Positions 1 through 12,250 of a stretch of DNA of 64,000 bases are shown in pieces. The first letter of the stretch is position 1; each line of letters begins with the position of its first letter. Origin of the DNA: Theobroma cacao. Its lineage: Eukaryota > Streptophyta > Magnoliopsida > Malvales > Malvaceae. Position numbers and translations under genes: made by a program. Under the pieces are notes generated by a model that saw only the letters and a list, made by a program, of their open reading frames with translations, made no database searches and was not told where the DNA came from. The stretch covers positions 29,617,300 to 29,681,299 of the forward strand of contig NC_030854.1 of the NCBI RefSeq assembly GCF_000208745.1, written 5' to 3'.

Positions 1-1430
1 TAAGATAGGACAAAATGAATAGAGAAGGTGAAGCAGATGCCATAGCAACATACTAGCAGGTCCTACCGGTCAGACTTGACTCGGAATTCAAGGCATTCCA
101 GGCACGTTTCTTTTTCTTCCATTTACTCATTTTCAACTAGTTGCTACCGGAATGATTTGTTTCAATCAATTGAAGCTTTGTCTACTGAGTTACTAATTAT
201 GAGTTCCCATTAATAATTGCTTGCAGATTACTGACCCTAATTACTTTGCTTTTTATCCTTCATTTTTAACTTATTTCACCACACCAAATAAATTTGCCAC
301 GTGGCAGCTTAAAATCCATGTCATAATTTTTTATTGTTAAAATGCCCATCTAAATTCCACTTAAGCACTAGTCAATGTCTAAATGCCCCCTCAACATGGT
401 TAATGTCATATTAATAAATGAAAAACTCGGACGCTAATGTGTTTATTTTTTCATATCAGAAAAAGATTGAATCTAGAATTTGATCAAAAATTATTCATAT
501 GTCAATTATATCATGTGAACATAATATTATTGTGATAAGTTAAGTTGGTACATGAACAGATAAAATTAACCATGTCTCAATTATATCATATGAACAGAAT
601 ATTATCTTGATAAATTAATATGGCACATAAATAAGTAAAATTCAAAAAATTTTACAAAATTCTTGCAAAAAAACAATATCTAAAAGTGAAATTCATCTTC
701 ATAACCTTGAACAAATTGTAGTTTCTTAAGTCAAATTAAAAATAATATTACTAAGTTTGTTTTAATAGCATTAAAAACTAATATTTACATGTGATAAATA
801 ACTTTTGCTTAAAATTTTATTGAATATTTGAAATACCATTCACTTATGTCATTTTTGGTTATACTGTTTTATGAAACGTTTATCACTTCAAAATCGTCAA
901 GCTATGAAGTCGGATAATTAATAATAATTCTTAATTATAATGATTGTTGTAGTTAAAAATTTATTTAATATTTAAATATATTGAATATAAATTTTATGAA
1001 AAATTAATTATATGCACAATAATTACATGGACTAGGATTATAAATTAGTCTAATTTTTCATTTTAAGAAAAAAACCGATGATAAAAGTTAGCAAATACAA
1101 TTAATAGGACTAACTACGGTTATGTGAAAGTAACTCTTAAGAAATACAGATTTGAATCCTTAGTTTTGTTAATGTTAATCTACTAATTTATATCTTCAAA
1201 GTTTTTAAATGAATAATAATGTTTTTTTTATGGCATGGTTTCCAAAACGAATATAAATTAAAACAATCATGCAAATAGTCATGAGAATAATATATAGGAG
1301 GTAGTGAACATTTATAATATATATATATATATAGAGAGAGAGATAGATAGATAAAGAGATATGACAACCGGGGTGTTGTGAATATTATACTCCTATGTCA
1401 AGATATAATATTTTTAATGCATAATGCTCA
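1..1430. other. AT-rich intergenic DNA, no gene seen
   Basis: No open frame with plant coding character and no splice-site series is visible on either strand. The stretch is AT-rich with scattered TA and GA microsatellite (about 1315-1345). The only discrete site is a perfect ten-base palindrome GCCACGTGGC at 296-305, a G-box core, about 2.9 kb upstream of the first coding exon and therefore of uncertain relevance. Confidence 0.6.
296..305. promoter_or_regulatory. Perfect palindromic G-box (GCCACGTGGC)
   Basis: The ten bases GCCACGTGGC are a complete palindrome around the CACGTG core that plant bZIP and bHLH factors bind. It lies 2.5 kb from the nearest predicted transcription start (TATA at 2792), so its target, if any, may lie to the left of the window. 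Functional status is inference only. Confidence 0.3.
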
Positions 1431-1436
1431 AAAAAG

Positions 1437-1865
1437 TTTATGACGTATATAGGAAATTTTAAATTAATTTTTTATTATATTAAAATAATATTTTTATATT
1501 TTTATTTTAAATTAAATAAATTCTTATGACAAATGATTGATTAATTGCTATTAATCAAAATGTTTATTATCCTTTTATGGGCATGTAACGCTGATGTGAA
1601 TAGTGAAAATATAATATAATCACGTCATTATATCATGTCATTATCTATTATGATGTGACATTATATGTTAACGTCACACGGTAAAGAATGATAAGTAGTA
1701 TTTTGATTAAAGTAATCATTAGTTACATGGGCTTAATTGATTCAAAATAAAAATATAAAAGGTTATTTGACTTAAAGTAAAAATGTATGAATTTGATTGA
1801 ATATAATAAAAAAAATAAAAATTTATTTAAATTTTTTTGAATAGTTTAAGAATTCTTTTAAATAT
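1437..1865. mobile_element. Long-TIR MITE, copy A
   Basis: The left arm (about 1445-1560) and the inverted complement of the right arm (about 1700-1850) share the same AT-rich pattern. Both contain the core TATTTTTATTTTAAATTAAAT, or its complement, flanked by a run resembling TTTTTATTATATT. The centre (1570-1690) contains repeated ATGTGACATTA-type words. There is no coding capacity. It belongs to the same family as the copies at about 2055, 45290 and 63175. Boundaries are approximate because the flanks are also AT-rich and no target-site duplication is obvious. Confidence 0.55.
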
Positions 1866-2054
1866 TAAGTCTATTTTAAAAATATGCCATTATCAAAAAT
1901 ATATAAGATAACTATAAATGTTTGATACTTATCCAACAAAATTTAAATAATCAAACTTTTCTATAGAAGGTATCTATGGAAAACTAGACAAAATGATCTA
2001 AAAACTAAAATTAATAAAAATGTTGAATGCAAATATTTATGGTATGATATTTGA

Positions 2055-2510
2055 AAAAGTTTATGAACTATTTTAAAAAAATTTAAATAAGTTTTTATTC
2101 TTTTATTACGTTCAATTAAATCTTTATATTTTTATTTTAAATTAAATAAATTTTTAATTATTGATAGTTGATTAATTGCTATTAGATAAAATATCAATGA
2201 TAATTTTATATTCACGTGATAGTTATGTGGTATTAATATGACAATGACGTAGAGAGTGAAAAATATCAAATAATTATTTATTATGTCATTTCATAATTAT
2301 TTATGACACATCAGTTTATATCACATCAACATTAACATCATAAACATATAATAATAAATAAAAATTTTTATTGAAAATAATTAAATAATAATTAATTAGA
2401 AAAATTTATTTAATTTAAAATAAAAATATAAAAATTTAATTAAACATAATAAAAAATAAAAATTTTTCTTAAATAATTTAAATATTTATTTAGATATTAT
2501 TTTATTTAAA
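2055..2510. mobile_element. Long-TIR MITE, copy B
   Basis: This is a second member of the family described at 1437-1865. The left arm (2085-2200) carries TTTATATTTTTATTTTAAAT followed by GTTGATTAATTGCTATTAG, the same words as in copy A. The right arm (2395-2500) is its inverted complement. The centre again has ATGACA and ACATCA words. It is non-coding and could form a long hairpin. Confidence 0.6.
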
Positions 2511-2791
2511 AAAGTAAATAGAGATATATTTCATTAGCGTTGTTTATTACTACACTTCTATTACTTCATCCGATTTTTGTGTAAAATTTTAAATTACTAG
2601 AACTAGGTCTGATAAAATAAGGCCGTAAGTAGTCTGTTTTGGTCAAATCATACCTGGGGTTTCGCTGTAGTTATGGAAATGCATACAAAATCTTTGATTT
2701 TGTTTCCATAGCAATCAGGAATATGAATGGAAAGTCCCAACCCACCTTACCTTTTTGTTTTTTTTGCTTTAAAAACTGGCAGTATCTTTCT

Positions 2792-2798
2792 TATATAA
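2792..2798 (+). promoter_or_regulatory. TATA box of the nucleotide-sugar transporter gene
   Basis: TATATAA lies about 30 bases before the probable transcription start near 2825. The first non-coding exon follows, is pyrimidine-rich, and ends at a donor after CAG at 3037. Position and composition fit a plant TATA promoter; the start site itself is inferred. Confidence 0.5.
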
Positions 2799-2824
2799 AT
2801 TCAAACTAAATTATTCAAACAAAA

Positions 2825-3037
2825 ACAAAGCACAACTTCTCAGCCAGTGAGTGACGGTACATCGCACCTTCCTTCTCTTTCTTTCCATCGTTCCCCGGTT
2901 TTCTTCTTCTGCGTTTTCACCAATCAATTTCGTTGTTGTTTTTATCAAATTCTGATCGCCGTTTCGATTTCTCTCCCTCCCTCTATTCTCAAGATCTGCT
3001 TCCGTCCTCTCCTTTAGATTCCCGTAATTCTGCTCAG
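2825..3037 (+). other. UTR6: 5' non-coding exon of the transporter gene
   Basis: This is a CT-rich leader downstream of the TATA box, ending in CTCAG followed by a GTAATTT donor at 3038. The intron runs to an acceptor at 3171-3173 (CAG), six bases before the start codon at 3180. The open frames through the leader have no family resemblance and are interrupted by this intron. Confidence 0.5.
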
Positions 3038-3179
3038 GTAATTTCTCTCTTTTTATTCCCCAAATTTCACTCAAATGCTCAAATTCCCGCTTCTCGAGAT
3101 CTTAATTTGGTATTAAATTTTGATTTTGTGTTAATAAGAATGCGGTTGATTTTTTTTTTTTTGGTTTGGGCAGGTGGGG

Positions 3180-6100
3180 ATGATAGAATGCAGTGTTTGC
3201 CATTCGAAAATAGCATCGCCGAACAGCAAAGCCGTTTCGAGGGCTTACGATAGGCATCGCAACCATGTCTCCTCCAAAACCCGTTTTCTCAATGTGCTTT
3301 TGGTCAGTGGTGACTGCGTTTTGGTCGGTTTACAGGTCAATTCCTTTCTTTTTAACTATCAAACTTTGTGTGAACCAGCGACGTAGCCCTGCCTTCGCAT
3401 TCTAACACCCTTTTATTTATTTATTTATTTATATATGTTTTATATATTTGCAGCCTATATTGGTTTACATGTCAAAGGTGGATGGGGGTTTCAACTTTAG
3501 TCCTATTAGCGTTAACTTTCTCACCGAGGTGGCCAAAGTTATTTTTGCTATCGTTATGCTCTTGTTCCAGGTACTTTAAGCATTTTCTTAACTAGGAAAC
3601 TTTAACAGATAAGGAAGGAACGTTATCCTATGTACCTTCTTTAACATATAAGGAAGGAACTTTATCCTATATACCGGCACTGGAGTTAAAAGAACTCCGC
3701 AAACAGGTTTACATGCTTGGCATGTGTGTTTTAACTATAAATAAATAAGTAAACATTGAATGATATAGTTAACTAGGCACGTGACAAGCGGGGAGTTTTA
3801 AAACTTCATCTTCTGTGTTTATGCTAATAATCGTATGAGGTATATTCTTTTGCTAAGAATTACTGCCATTTGTTCTTTCTTTTGAGTCTTAAATTATCAT
3901 AAGGTTTGGAAGGCATGTATCATTTGGTCCTAGTGAAGCTGTATTCACAATTCTCCATTAAATCAAGTTTGGTATCCAGTGCATGAACTGTCTTGTCCTT
4001 GTGCAGTTGTATTTTGAATTAAATCTTAGTTATACCTGTTGGATTTTAAGGTTCATTTATATTTATTTATTATAATAGGTTAGATAAGCCAAAGAAAACA
4101 TAACTGTCTCTCTGTTACGGATTAGTAAATATTTGGAGAAAACCGAGCTGAGCGTGTCCAGTCTAAAGATGCCCTTTGATAGGCCAATTATTGAACTTGG
4201 TTTGCATGACAAAGGAATTGCATATATAATGTAAGGGTACCAGAAGCACCATAAGATGATGAATATATCCCACAAAACGTGAGGCACCCAAACATTTGAT
4301 AGTTCAAATTGCTTTCTGCGTGAAAACTGCAGAAATAGTTTCAAAATAGATCTAATAATGAAACTTGAAAAGTCTTAAAGGAGGGTTACAAAATTGCTTG
4401 ATTTGATAATATTGATAGTTTATATACCACACTCATGTTAGGCTGGCGTTATAGAAGGACATAATGTCAAGTTGGAGAATTTAGTCAGAATAGCTTTGTA
4501 GGTTCTGAGTTAGTGGTTTTGTCAACCATGTTTTGTCTCTTTTAGTTAATTTTGTTTCAAATTCCTCTTGCATTTGATTGATCAATTTTTTTTATAAGCT
4601 GTTTTATATCTGATTCAGAAATTCTAGTTGGCCTGTAAACCAATAGAATTCTTTTTTTTTGAGTTCTAGTGGAGATATCATCTTGACTCATTTCTTGTTA
4701 TTAGAAACTGCATAACATGCGGGAAGAAATAGATTATGTTCACTGCCAATTATTATTAGATAATCTAGAGGTGGCAAGTATGTAAATGGACCTGGTGCCT
4801 TAGTGCTGATTGGAACTTCGAGTGATTGCTAAATAAAAATGATCATGCTTATTGACCTACAGCCTCAGGAAACATTACTAAGCTTTCCCTGTACTAAGCT
4901 CAATGGGCCTGCTAATTGTATTCAGTAGAAATAGGAGAAATGGCATTTCTAATGATGAATGGAAGTCTGTTAATTATTTATTATTAAACGTTATTGGAGA
5001 TTCTTTTTATTAAATTCTTTCATTAGCATTTCATTATTGTTCTTATTTAACTCTCTCTCTCTCTCTCTCTCTCTCTCAAGGCTCGGCATAAGAAAGTTGG
5101 GGAGAAATCTCTTCTCTCAATTTCTACATTAGTGCAGGTGAGAAATTTATTCCACAAATCTGTGATTTCGATTGCAATTTGTCATTAGTTTCTGTATCAC
5201 TAATTTCACTAATTCTTCATAAAATTAATAATCTCAACAGTTTTAATGATGCATCCTTCTTATAAGCTTCTCATAAAGGATCGCAATAGTCCAATCTTGA
5301 GATTAGAAATATATGCTGCAACATGTGATGAAAACTTGTAGCCTATGCAAAGGACCAACTGTTAGACTTACTGGTAGTTTAAATGTTAATTCTTGAAGTT
5401 TGTTCTAATGATATGGATGATTTCTTATTGATCACCAAAACTGTAAAACTGATTAAGAAATTGCATTAACTATATATACTTTCTTTGTGGATAACAAAAG
5501 TAATTGAGATACCAACATGATAGTTCATTGTGATCTTTGTTAACACTTAGGATATTTAGGGCAGAGAAGGTGATGAAAGACATTAGAAGAATTTCAATTG
5601 TTAAGTAGCCATGCTGAAACTAGAGATGCAGCAAGTAAGCCAAACGTTTTTTAGTTCCTCACATAGATTTGGCTTTCTGTGTTGGTTTTCTCGGTTTTGT
5701 GCTGTAAAATTGGCAAGACACATTGTTGTGTAATGTGCAATTTTAATGGGACTAATGGTAGATGAGCTGTGAGTTTTGTTTTATTTTCTTTAGAGTGAGC
5801 GCTACATTGTTGACATTCTTTGGTTTTTGAGTGGCAGTTTTCTTTATGCTTTGCATCCTCTGGTGTGTGGGTGTGTTTATATTCCCTTAACCATAAAAAA
5901 TTCTTCCTTTGGTTTCTGAATGGGTGGTATGTTTTTAACTCTTTATGTATATAAAGGGTTTTCTGAAAAATATGCCGCCATTTATGTCACCTTATTTGGT
6001 TGAGAAAATTGTGTTTGGATTGCTTTCTGTGAACTCAATTATTTTACTCTATTTGTGCTGTGTCCTTTTGCTTTAGGAAACTGTCTTTATGTGACATTAA

Positions 6101-9100
6101 GTCCTTTTGAACTTTTTTAGCTTGTTATTCTCCTTGATATCTACACGTTGTTTGTTTTGCTCAGATTCCACTTTTCTGAAATGATGTGAGATGTAGTCAT
6201 TCATCCACAACATCTTTCTGACCTCAAGTTGCCTCTCCCTTTGTTCTCAACTTTACAGGCTGCTCGAAATAATTTGCTTCTTGCCGTTCCAGCTCTACTT
6301 TATGCTATTAATAATTACCTAAAGTTTATTATGCAGGTGGTGTTTTCTTATGATCTTGCTGCTTCTGTCTTTTATGTTACCTGTATAATTTCAATTACTT
6401 ATGCATGAACTGATTCTATAGAATTGTGGGAAACACCATTTAACTATGTGCAATATTTCTGTTAAACAATTAACCATTGTTAAAATTTCTTATTGGTATT
6501 CCTTGGCTTGGTGTTTCATAATAGTAGTTAATTTCTAATAATTATGCTGTTATTTGCATGCAGCTTTATTTCAATCCTGCAACAGTGAAGATGCTAAGCA
6601 ACCTGAAGGTAGCATGATACATTATGTTTAAGGATTATTTAAATAGAATAGGTTCTAATCAATCTCCTTTGTGCTTTAACAAAATGCATTTTTGGTTAGT
6701 TATATGCTTTAAAACTTCTTTTCCTTTTTGGGTATTCTTCACATTGTTGTTACCACCTCAGTCAATGGGTATGATGAATCTCAAAAACTATTAGTTTATC
6801 ATTCCATCTAAAATTTAAACCGATTGGTCAAAACTAACTTTATGCTGCTGTCCTTCATGGAAAGATTAAGTATTCTGCACAAATCCTGCTGTTGCTTTTC
6901 GGTTTTTCAGTGAGAATTATTAGTGAACCTGTTTCTATCTGCTGTCCAATGTCTGCAGGTTTTGGTAATAGCTATCTTGTTAAAGATGATCATGAAACGA
7001 CGATTTTCTATTATTCAGGTTAGTTTGAGCAAATAAAATATTCTCATTGCACTGTATCACATTCAATTCTCCAAATATTGAAAGAAAATATGTGGGCTTT
7101 TGGAATGACTAATTGGTTACAGTTTACCTATATTCTGCATGTTTGGTGATGATCTGTATTTGTAACAGTGGGAAGCTCTCGCTCTGTTGCTTATTGGAAT
7201 TAGTATAAACCAGTTGCGGTCTTTACCAGAGGGTACTACTTCATTCGGTCTTCCAGCTGCAACAGGCGCATACTTGTACACAATAATTTTTGTAAGTACA
7301 GTTGCAAACTCAATCTATATGGCAACCTTTTGAATTGTCTTTATTGCAAAGAATTATATCTTGAAATAATCTTATTCAGACAGTAGGACTTCTGAAATGC
7401 CTTTTTTGGCCCCCTTGTTAATAAATGTAGAGAATGCTTATTCACAGATTATAGTTTAGCTAAACATAGTTTAAGCAGTTTTTTAGCAATTGCCAAGTAG
7501 GGGTACCTGCATGTTGCAGCAGGTAATATTATGTTTGGGAGAGAATTTTTTAAATATTTATCAAAATTAAAAAAGTAAAATAGTAATGAAATTAAGTAAG
7601 GAATATTTTATGATTAGTTAGGTCAAAACTATTATATAAAATGGTTGTTTTGGTCTTTTAAAGGTTAAGTTAGAAGTGATGAACTGACAAATAAACTGAT
7701 AAATGCAATTTTTGTAAGTTTACATCTGTAAACTAGTAGATAATGGTATCATTCACAACACACCATAATGTACAAATCCATTGACTATCGTTTAGAAATT
7801 TCTAAATAATTAATACACTTAGTATGGTGTGAAGTTGACTAAATTCACAAATAAATTCTCATAATTTATAATGCACACTTTCGAAATCAGCTATCTAAAT
7901 ACATCTAATATGATCAAATCAAGTTATCAACCATACTCGAATACTATAATGGTGTCAAAATTTTCCCCACTCCCTAGTAGTAATTAATATTTTCATAAAA
8001 TAATAAAAAAGAATAAAATGATAAATGAAAAATAAAATTATTTTGTGGGTTGGAGTTTTGGAGTTGAGACAGTTTAGGATATCATGGATATAAACAAACT
8101 AACTATTACAAACATAAGTTAAGAAAAGGTTTTTACTAAACAAATGTTACAAGAAGTACTAGAGCACCTCAAGAGTAAAAAAATCTGAAGGAAATCTCAC
8201 AATGAGTCAAAAGACTCAGAATAGACAAACTGTGAAAAATAATTTTGAGGAGTGCACTATTGTGGTAATTGTGCCTTCCTCTTACAAAGACACTGCTATA
8301 ACAATAGTGTCAATAACCTTTAGTTATATGTATAATATTAATGTATCTAATATGCAAGAGAATGTGACACAATGAAAACTAAGTGTTTTTTTTTTTGAAA
8401 GATAAAAAAAAATGTATTTTTTTTAATGAGTATGCTATGAAGTGTATTTTTTTTTTTTGAAAACTAAGTGTATGACATTTATGCAGGTTACTGTTCCATC
8501 CCTGGCATCAGTCTTTAATGAGTATGCTATGAAGAGCCAATTTGAAACAAGCATTTACCATCAGGTGAGTTTCTAATGATATTATTTGTCGTACTCATGT
8601 GACCGTGATGACCTAGCCTGGTGGGATAACTGATGGCACGAATATCTTGGGTTGCATTGATTTTATTAACAACTAGGGAAAAATAAAGAAAAACTCTGAA
8701 CTACTCTTATATGGCACAGATTTTGGGAGAATTAAAGTAATTTGCTGAAGTATAGCTAAATGGTTAAACAATTCTGGTCTTTGACCTTTCTTTTGAATCT
8801 TACATTTATTTGTGGTTGCTATATGTGTTCCAGAACTTATTTCTTTATGGATATGGTGCCATGTTCAATTTCCTAGCCATCCTCGGAATTGCAATTTTTA
8901 AAGGTAGGACATAAACTTTAAGCTCAGAATTTACTGTTGATGGTATGAAGCTTCTAATAAGCTCTGAATGTTTGGTGGAAATTATGATATGATTATCAAC
9001 AGCACTTCATTGATCATGTTTGGCTGCTAGTTCTTGGTTATCTCACAAATTCTTATATATATTTTTACTGATATTTTGGCATTTGGAAGTAGTATAAATT

Positions 9101-11263
9101 GCTCTAAGCACATGCATAATTCATTTGTTGACTAGCTGATTTAATTCCTTGACCTCCTTGCTTTTAGGTCCCAGTAGCTTGGATATCCTGCAGGGACATT
9201 CAAAGGCTACCATGCTTTTAATATGCAACAATGCAGCCCAAGGGATCTTATCATCTTTCTTCTTCAAATATGCAGGTAAATATCAGTTATCAATCATGTT
9301 AATTTTTTGACTGTAAGTTGGTAGAAGAAAAAGGCAAAGAAGATGAAGGGATTGTGGGAAAACACTGAATTTAATAAGACCTGGGAAGAATATTTCTGTG
9401 TAATTTTAATTCTAAAATATATTTAAAAAATTGAAATTTTAAATATCTTAATAATATATTTAATTTAAATGGGTGGGCCAAGCCTGAGCCTAGCTTTTAG
9501 AGGTGTCAGCCGGGCCTGGCACCAGCCCATGGACACCTCCTGACCCACAAATTTATCTTACAAAATTATGCTGTTGCTTATCTTGCTGAAATTTAGTCAA
9601 ACCAGTTTCCCATATTTTAGTATCTTTCATTAAATTCTCTGTTTTTCTTTTGGTTGAGTGGCTGCTTTTTTTTCTCATAGATCCTTGCTTTATTAGTGGT
9701 GTTATATTTTGTCATCGTAGTTTGTTGTTTCTTTTATTGTCTAATAAGCTTCTCATATCATTTGTATTTTGTATTCTCTAAAAATAATTTCTTGTTCTTG
9801 CAGATACAATCTTGAAAAAGTACTCCTCAACTATTGCCACAATTTTTACTGGCATAGCATCTGCTGTTTTGTTTGGTCACACCCTGACTATAAACTTTGT
9901 TTTAGGAATCTCAGTTGTGATTATCTCCATGCATCAGGTAATTTTAGCTTATGTAGGTGCTCATATATGCTGATGCTGACACAGATTTCCTCTTCTCTAT
10001 CATTTCTGTCTGTGGGCAGTGAAGAGCACACAGAAGCCTTGACCTATATATATTTTTACATTTCCTTTCCTATTATGCTGTCTTTGCTTGCTACTTTGAT
10101 GATAGGGAGAGACTGCTTATGTTGTGTTATATATTTTCTTCCCCTCAGTTTTTTTCTGCGCTTTCAAAGGTTAAAGATGAACAGCAAGGTAGTAGTTTTG
10201 AAATGGTGGATAGCCAAGACAGCCAGAGGTATGCCTAACTCCTGTATGCAATTGTTTGTGGACCAAGAGTAAGCATTCTGTGCTTAGATAGGATCCTATC
10301 AGGGCATTAACAGCATTAGATTTTCTTCGACATCCTTCATTTTGGATCCTGTAATCATTTATTCATGATTTTTCAATTTGTGACATAAACCATTAAGATA
10401 ACTAAGACTAGCCATGTCATTGTGTTGAGGTGAACTAAAATATGACACTTCATCTATTTGTCTTAGTTTATGATATAAGTGGTAAACCTACTTTCAGTCA
10501 ATAATCATATTTGGACCAAGAACAAAGTTGTCAAATTTGTTTAATTATAATGCATTCTGACTGTCTGAAACAACAGATATTAATTTAGTATTTAGCATGG
10601 AGCTAACATATCAAGCATAATACATATGTTGCTGGGGTCATGCCTGATTTGGTGGGTGGCATCAAGCTTTTACTATCATTTCTCAAGTTAAAAAAATATG
10701 TCCTATTGATCAGCACAATTATCTGATAATTTATTCAGAGAGATGATTGGAGTGTCATTAAGGGAACAACTATTTTGAAGTTCACGAACGATTATGATAA
10801 TATAAGGACACTATATGCAGCCCTATTTTCTTGAAAAAATCTCATTGGAAGGTTGTTCGTTGGCATTTCTATGAGCATTTTATACATTCAATGAGGACTA
10901 GAGAGGCTTCTAGTTTAAGTTCATTGCATTCTTTTCTAGTGAAAGCTGGTGTGTGTTTATGTGCTTGTCAGCACCATAACATTTTGATTTATCTTCACTG
11001 CTCCTAATATTTTAGTTGTTCGATTCACTGCAAACAAAGATGCTAACTTGCCAATATCTTATCAGGTCTAAGGATGCATCCTTCCTAAATATGACCGCTG
11101 GAGCAAATGAAGATGTGAGAGCTTTCACCAGCTGTTTTTTGTTGAAAATACTGACCTTTCTGTTGAATGTTGATTTGCTATGGTGTTTAATAATGCATGT
11201 TTTTTTTTCCAGGCTGGTCATCGTGTTAATGAGGAGGAAAAAAGACCGCTTCTTCCAGTTTAG
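3180..11263 (+). CDS. UTR6: Nucleotide-sugar transporter, UTR6 / CMP-sialic-acid-transporter-like (14 coding exons)
   Basis: Coding exons are 3180-3335, 3454-3570, 5081-5137, 6259-6336, 6564-6608, 6959-7018, 7169-7291, 8487-8564, 8834-8903, 9168-9275, 9804-9937, 10149-10228, 11066-11114 and 11213-11263, all GT-AG and in phase, giving 401 aa. The protein starts [14 protein letters not shown], continues with an RHR-rich cytosolic tail, and then has about ten hydrophobic segments. It carries the family blocks [44 protein letters not shown] and [20 protein letters not shown]. This pattern matches plant UDP-galactose transporter 6 / CMP-sialic acid transporter 3 (At3g59360 group) along its full length (about 405 aa in Arabidopsis). 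Family members are Golgi or ER antiporters exchanging a nucleotide sugar for the nucleotide monophosphate. The substrate cannot be read from the sequence, and a sialic-acid substrate is doubtful in plants. The tail ends in a soluble acidic/basic stretch, KRPLLPV. Confidence 0.92.
3600..3677. repeat. Tandem repeat, two 39-base copies, in transporter intron 2
   Basis: TTTAACAGATAAGGAAGGAA at 3601 is repeated with few changes from 3640 (TTTAACATATAAGGAAGGAA), giving a period of 39 bases. It lies in the intron between coding exons 2 and 3, and no function is suggested. Confidence 0.8.
5051..5077 (+). repeat. (CT)n microsatellite forming the polypyrimidine tract of an acceptor
   Basis: About 13 CT units run directly into CAAG at 5077-5080, immediately before coding exon 3 of the transporter (5081). 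The microsatellite therefore acts as the polypyrimidine tract of this 3' splice site. Confidence 0.85.
7292..8486 (+). other. Long transporter intron 7 with poly-T tracts and a small exon-like duplication
   Basis: This intron has AT-rich sequence and no coding signal. Near its 3' end it holds poly-T tracts (8386-8396, 8418-8424, 8447-8458). It also holds an 18-base copy (8425-8442) of the following exon's AATGAGTATGCTATGAAG (8517-8534), and two copies of GAAAACTAAGTGT (8374 and 8459). Confidence 0.6.
9498..9540. repeat. Short hAT-like remnant or hairpin in transporter intron 10
   Basis: TAGAGGTGTCA (9498-9508) is followed by a GC-rich GGGCC stretch and then GGACACCTCC, which makes an inverted repeat with eight-base arms GAGGTGTC/GACACCTC. 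The same TAGAGGTGkCA start occurs at 11469 and 55894 next to similar GGGC-rich sequence. A fragment of a hAT-type non-autonomous element is a reasonable inference. Confidence 0.35.
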
Positions 11264-12250
11264 GTTTTCATGTATTGGGTATGGACCTACAATATTGATT
11301 AATTTTCTTCACTTCTTTATCTGGATAGAACTTATTATTTCTTTTTGACTTGGGAAAATAATATGAGGTTTCAAATAAAAGGCAACTATCCTCATAATCA
11401 ATTTTGCTTGTACCTACATGGAATCTGGAGATATTCAAAACTTATAGGATTTCATTAATTTTAGAAGATAGAGGTGGCATTTGGGCAGGTTGGGTTCAGG
11501 TGGGCTCATGAAATTTCAGGTCACTTCAGGTTCAAGTTCCTTTTTGTTTCAAATTACTATGGTTTAGGTCATTGACTTTTTTCAATAATTCAAGTTGATT
11601 TGAGTTCAGATCATCTTCTATGATAATCTATATCATATTTTATTATTTCTTTAATTAAGTTACAATATTCAACAAGAAAATAGTATATATTGTGCTTAAT
11701 TTAAATTTTAAGTTCAGGTCACTTCCAGTTAGTGTTGATTCAGGTTTGGTTTAGATTGAAATTGGTTTGGGTTGCGCTAGGGTTCAAGTTTGGGCAGTTT
11801 TTATGGGTCGGGTTAAGTTTTGTCAGCTGTAGCCAGATATTTTTGATGCCTTGTTTAGAAATTTATCCATATATACTTAGTTAGTTGTCTGACATAGTGT
11901 AGTGCTCTTGGCTTGTTAACCTGGCAAAAGTGTGCTCATGTATAAGAAGCTTCTCCTCTTTATCATAAGAGGAATATTAGATGCAACTCGGGTTTGTTAC
12001 TCTTATGAGGCTTTAACACATTAGTTGTGGCTGGGCCGAGCTGGGCAAAGATCAAGAAGATGGATTAATTACTCAGTTTCATGATCATTTAAGTGATTTT
12101 TGTTTGTTGTGTCCTTTTGAAATGCCTTTCAAGTATATAATTCTTGTTAATGGTCTAATTTCAGGAACACATTTTGGAGCATACATTCTTTTAGGTGGAC
12201 TCATTTACAGAAGATAATACAGCTTTTTGTAACTGAATAGAATAAAAAAA
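11264..12250 (+). other. UTR6: Probable spliced 3' UTR of the transporter gene
   Basis: After the TAG stop at 11261-11263 there is a usable donor (GTATGG at 11279) and an acceptor TTTCAG at 12159-12164. These are followed by a short exon with an AATAAAAAAA signal near 12240. The intron would contain the hAT-like repeat at 11469-11832. This is inferred from splice consensus only; transcript data would decide. Confidence 0.35.
11469..11832. mobile_element. Candidate non-autonomous hAT-like element
   Basis: The left end TAGAGGTGGCATTTGGGC and the inverted complement of the right end (CTACAGCTGACAAAAC, ending about 11832) are related. Between them are repeated GGTTCAGG / GGTTCAAG and TCGGGTT words, typical of hAT subterminal repeats. 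There is no open frame. A clean eight-base target duplication was not found, so the assignment is tentative. Confidence 0.35.

Noticed and set aside
7540..8110. Possible transposon in transporter intron 7 (TATGTTTGGGAG at one side)
   Set aside because: No matching inverted end could be found.
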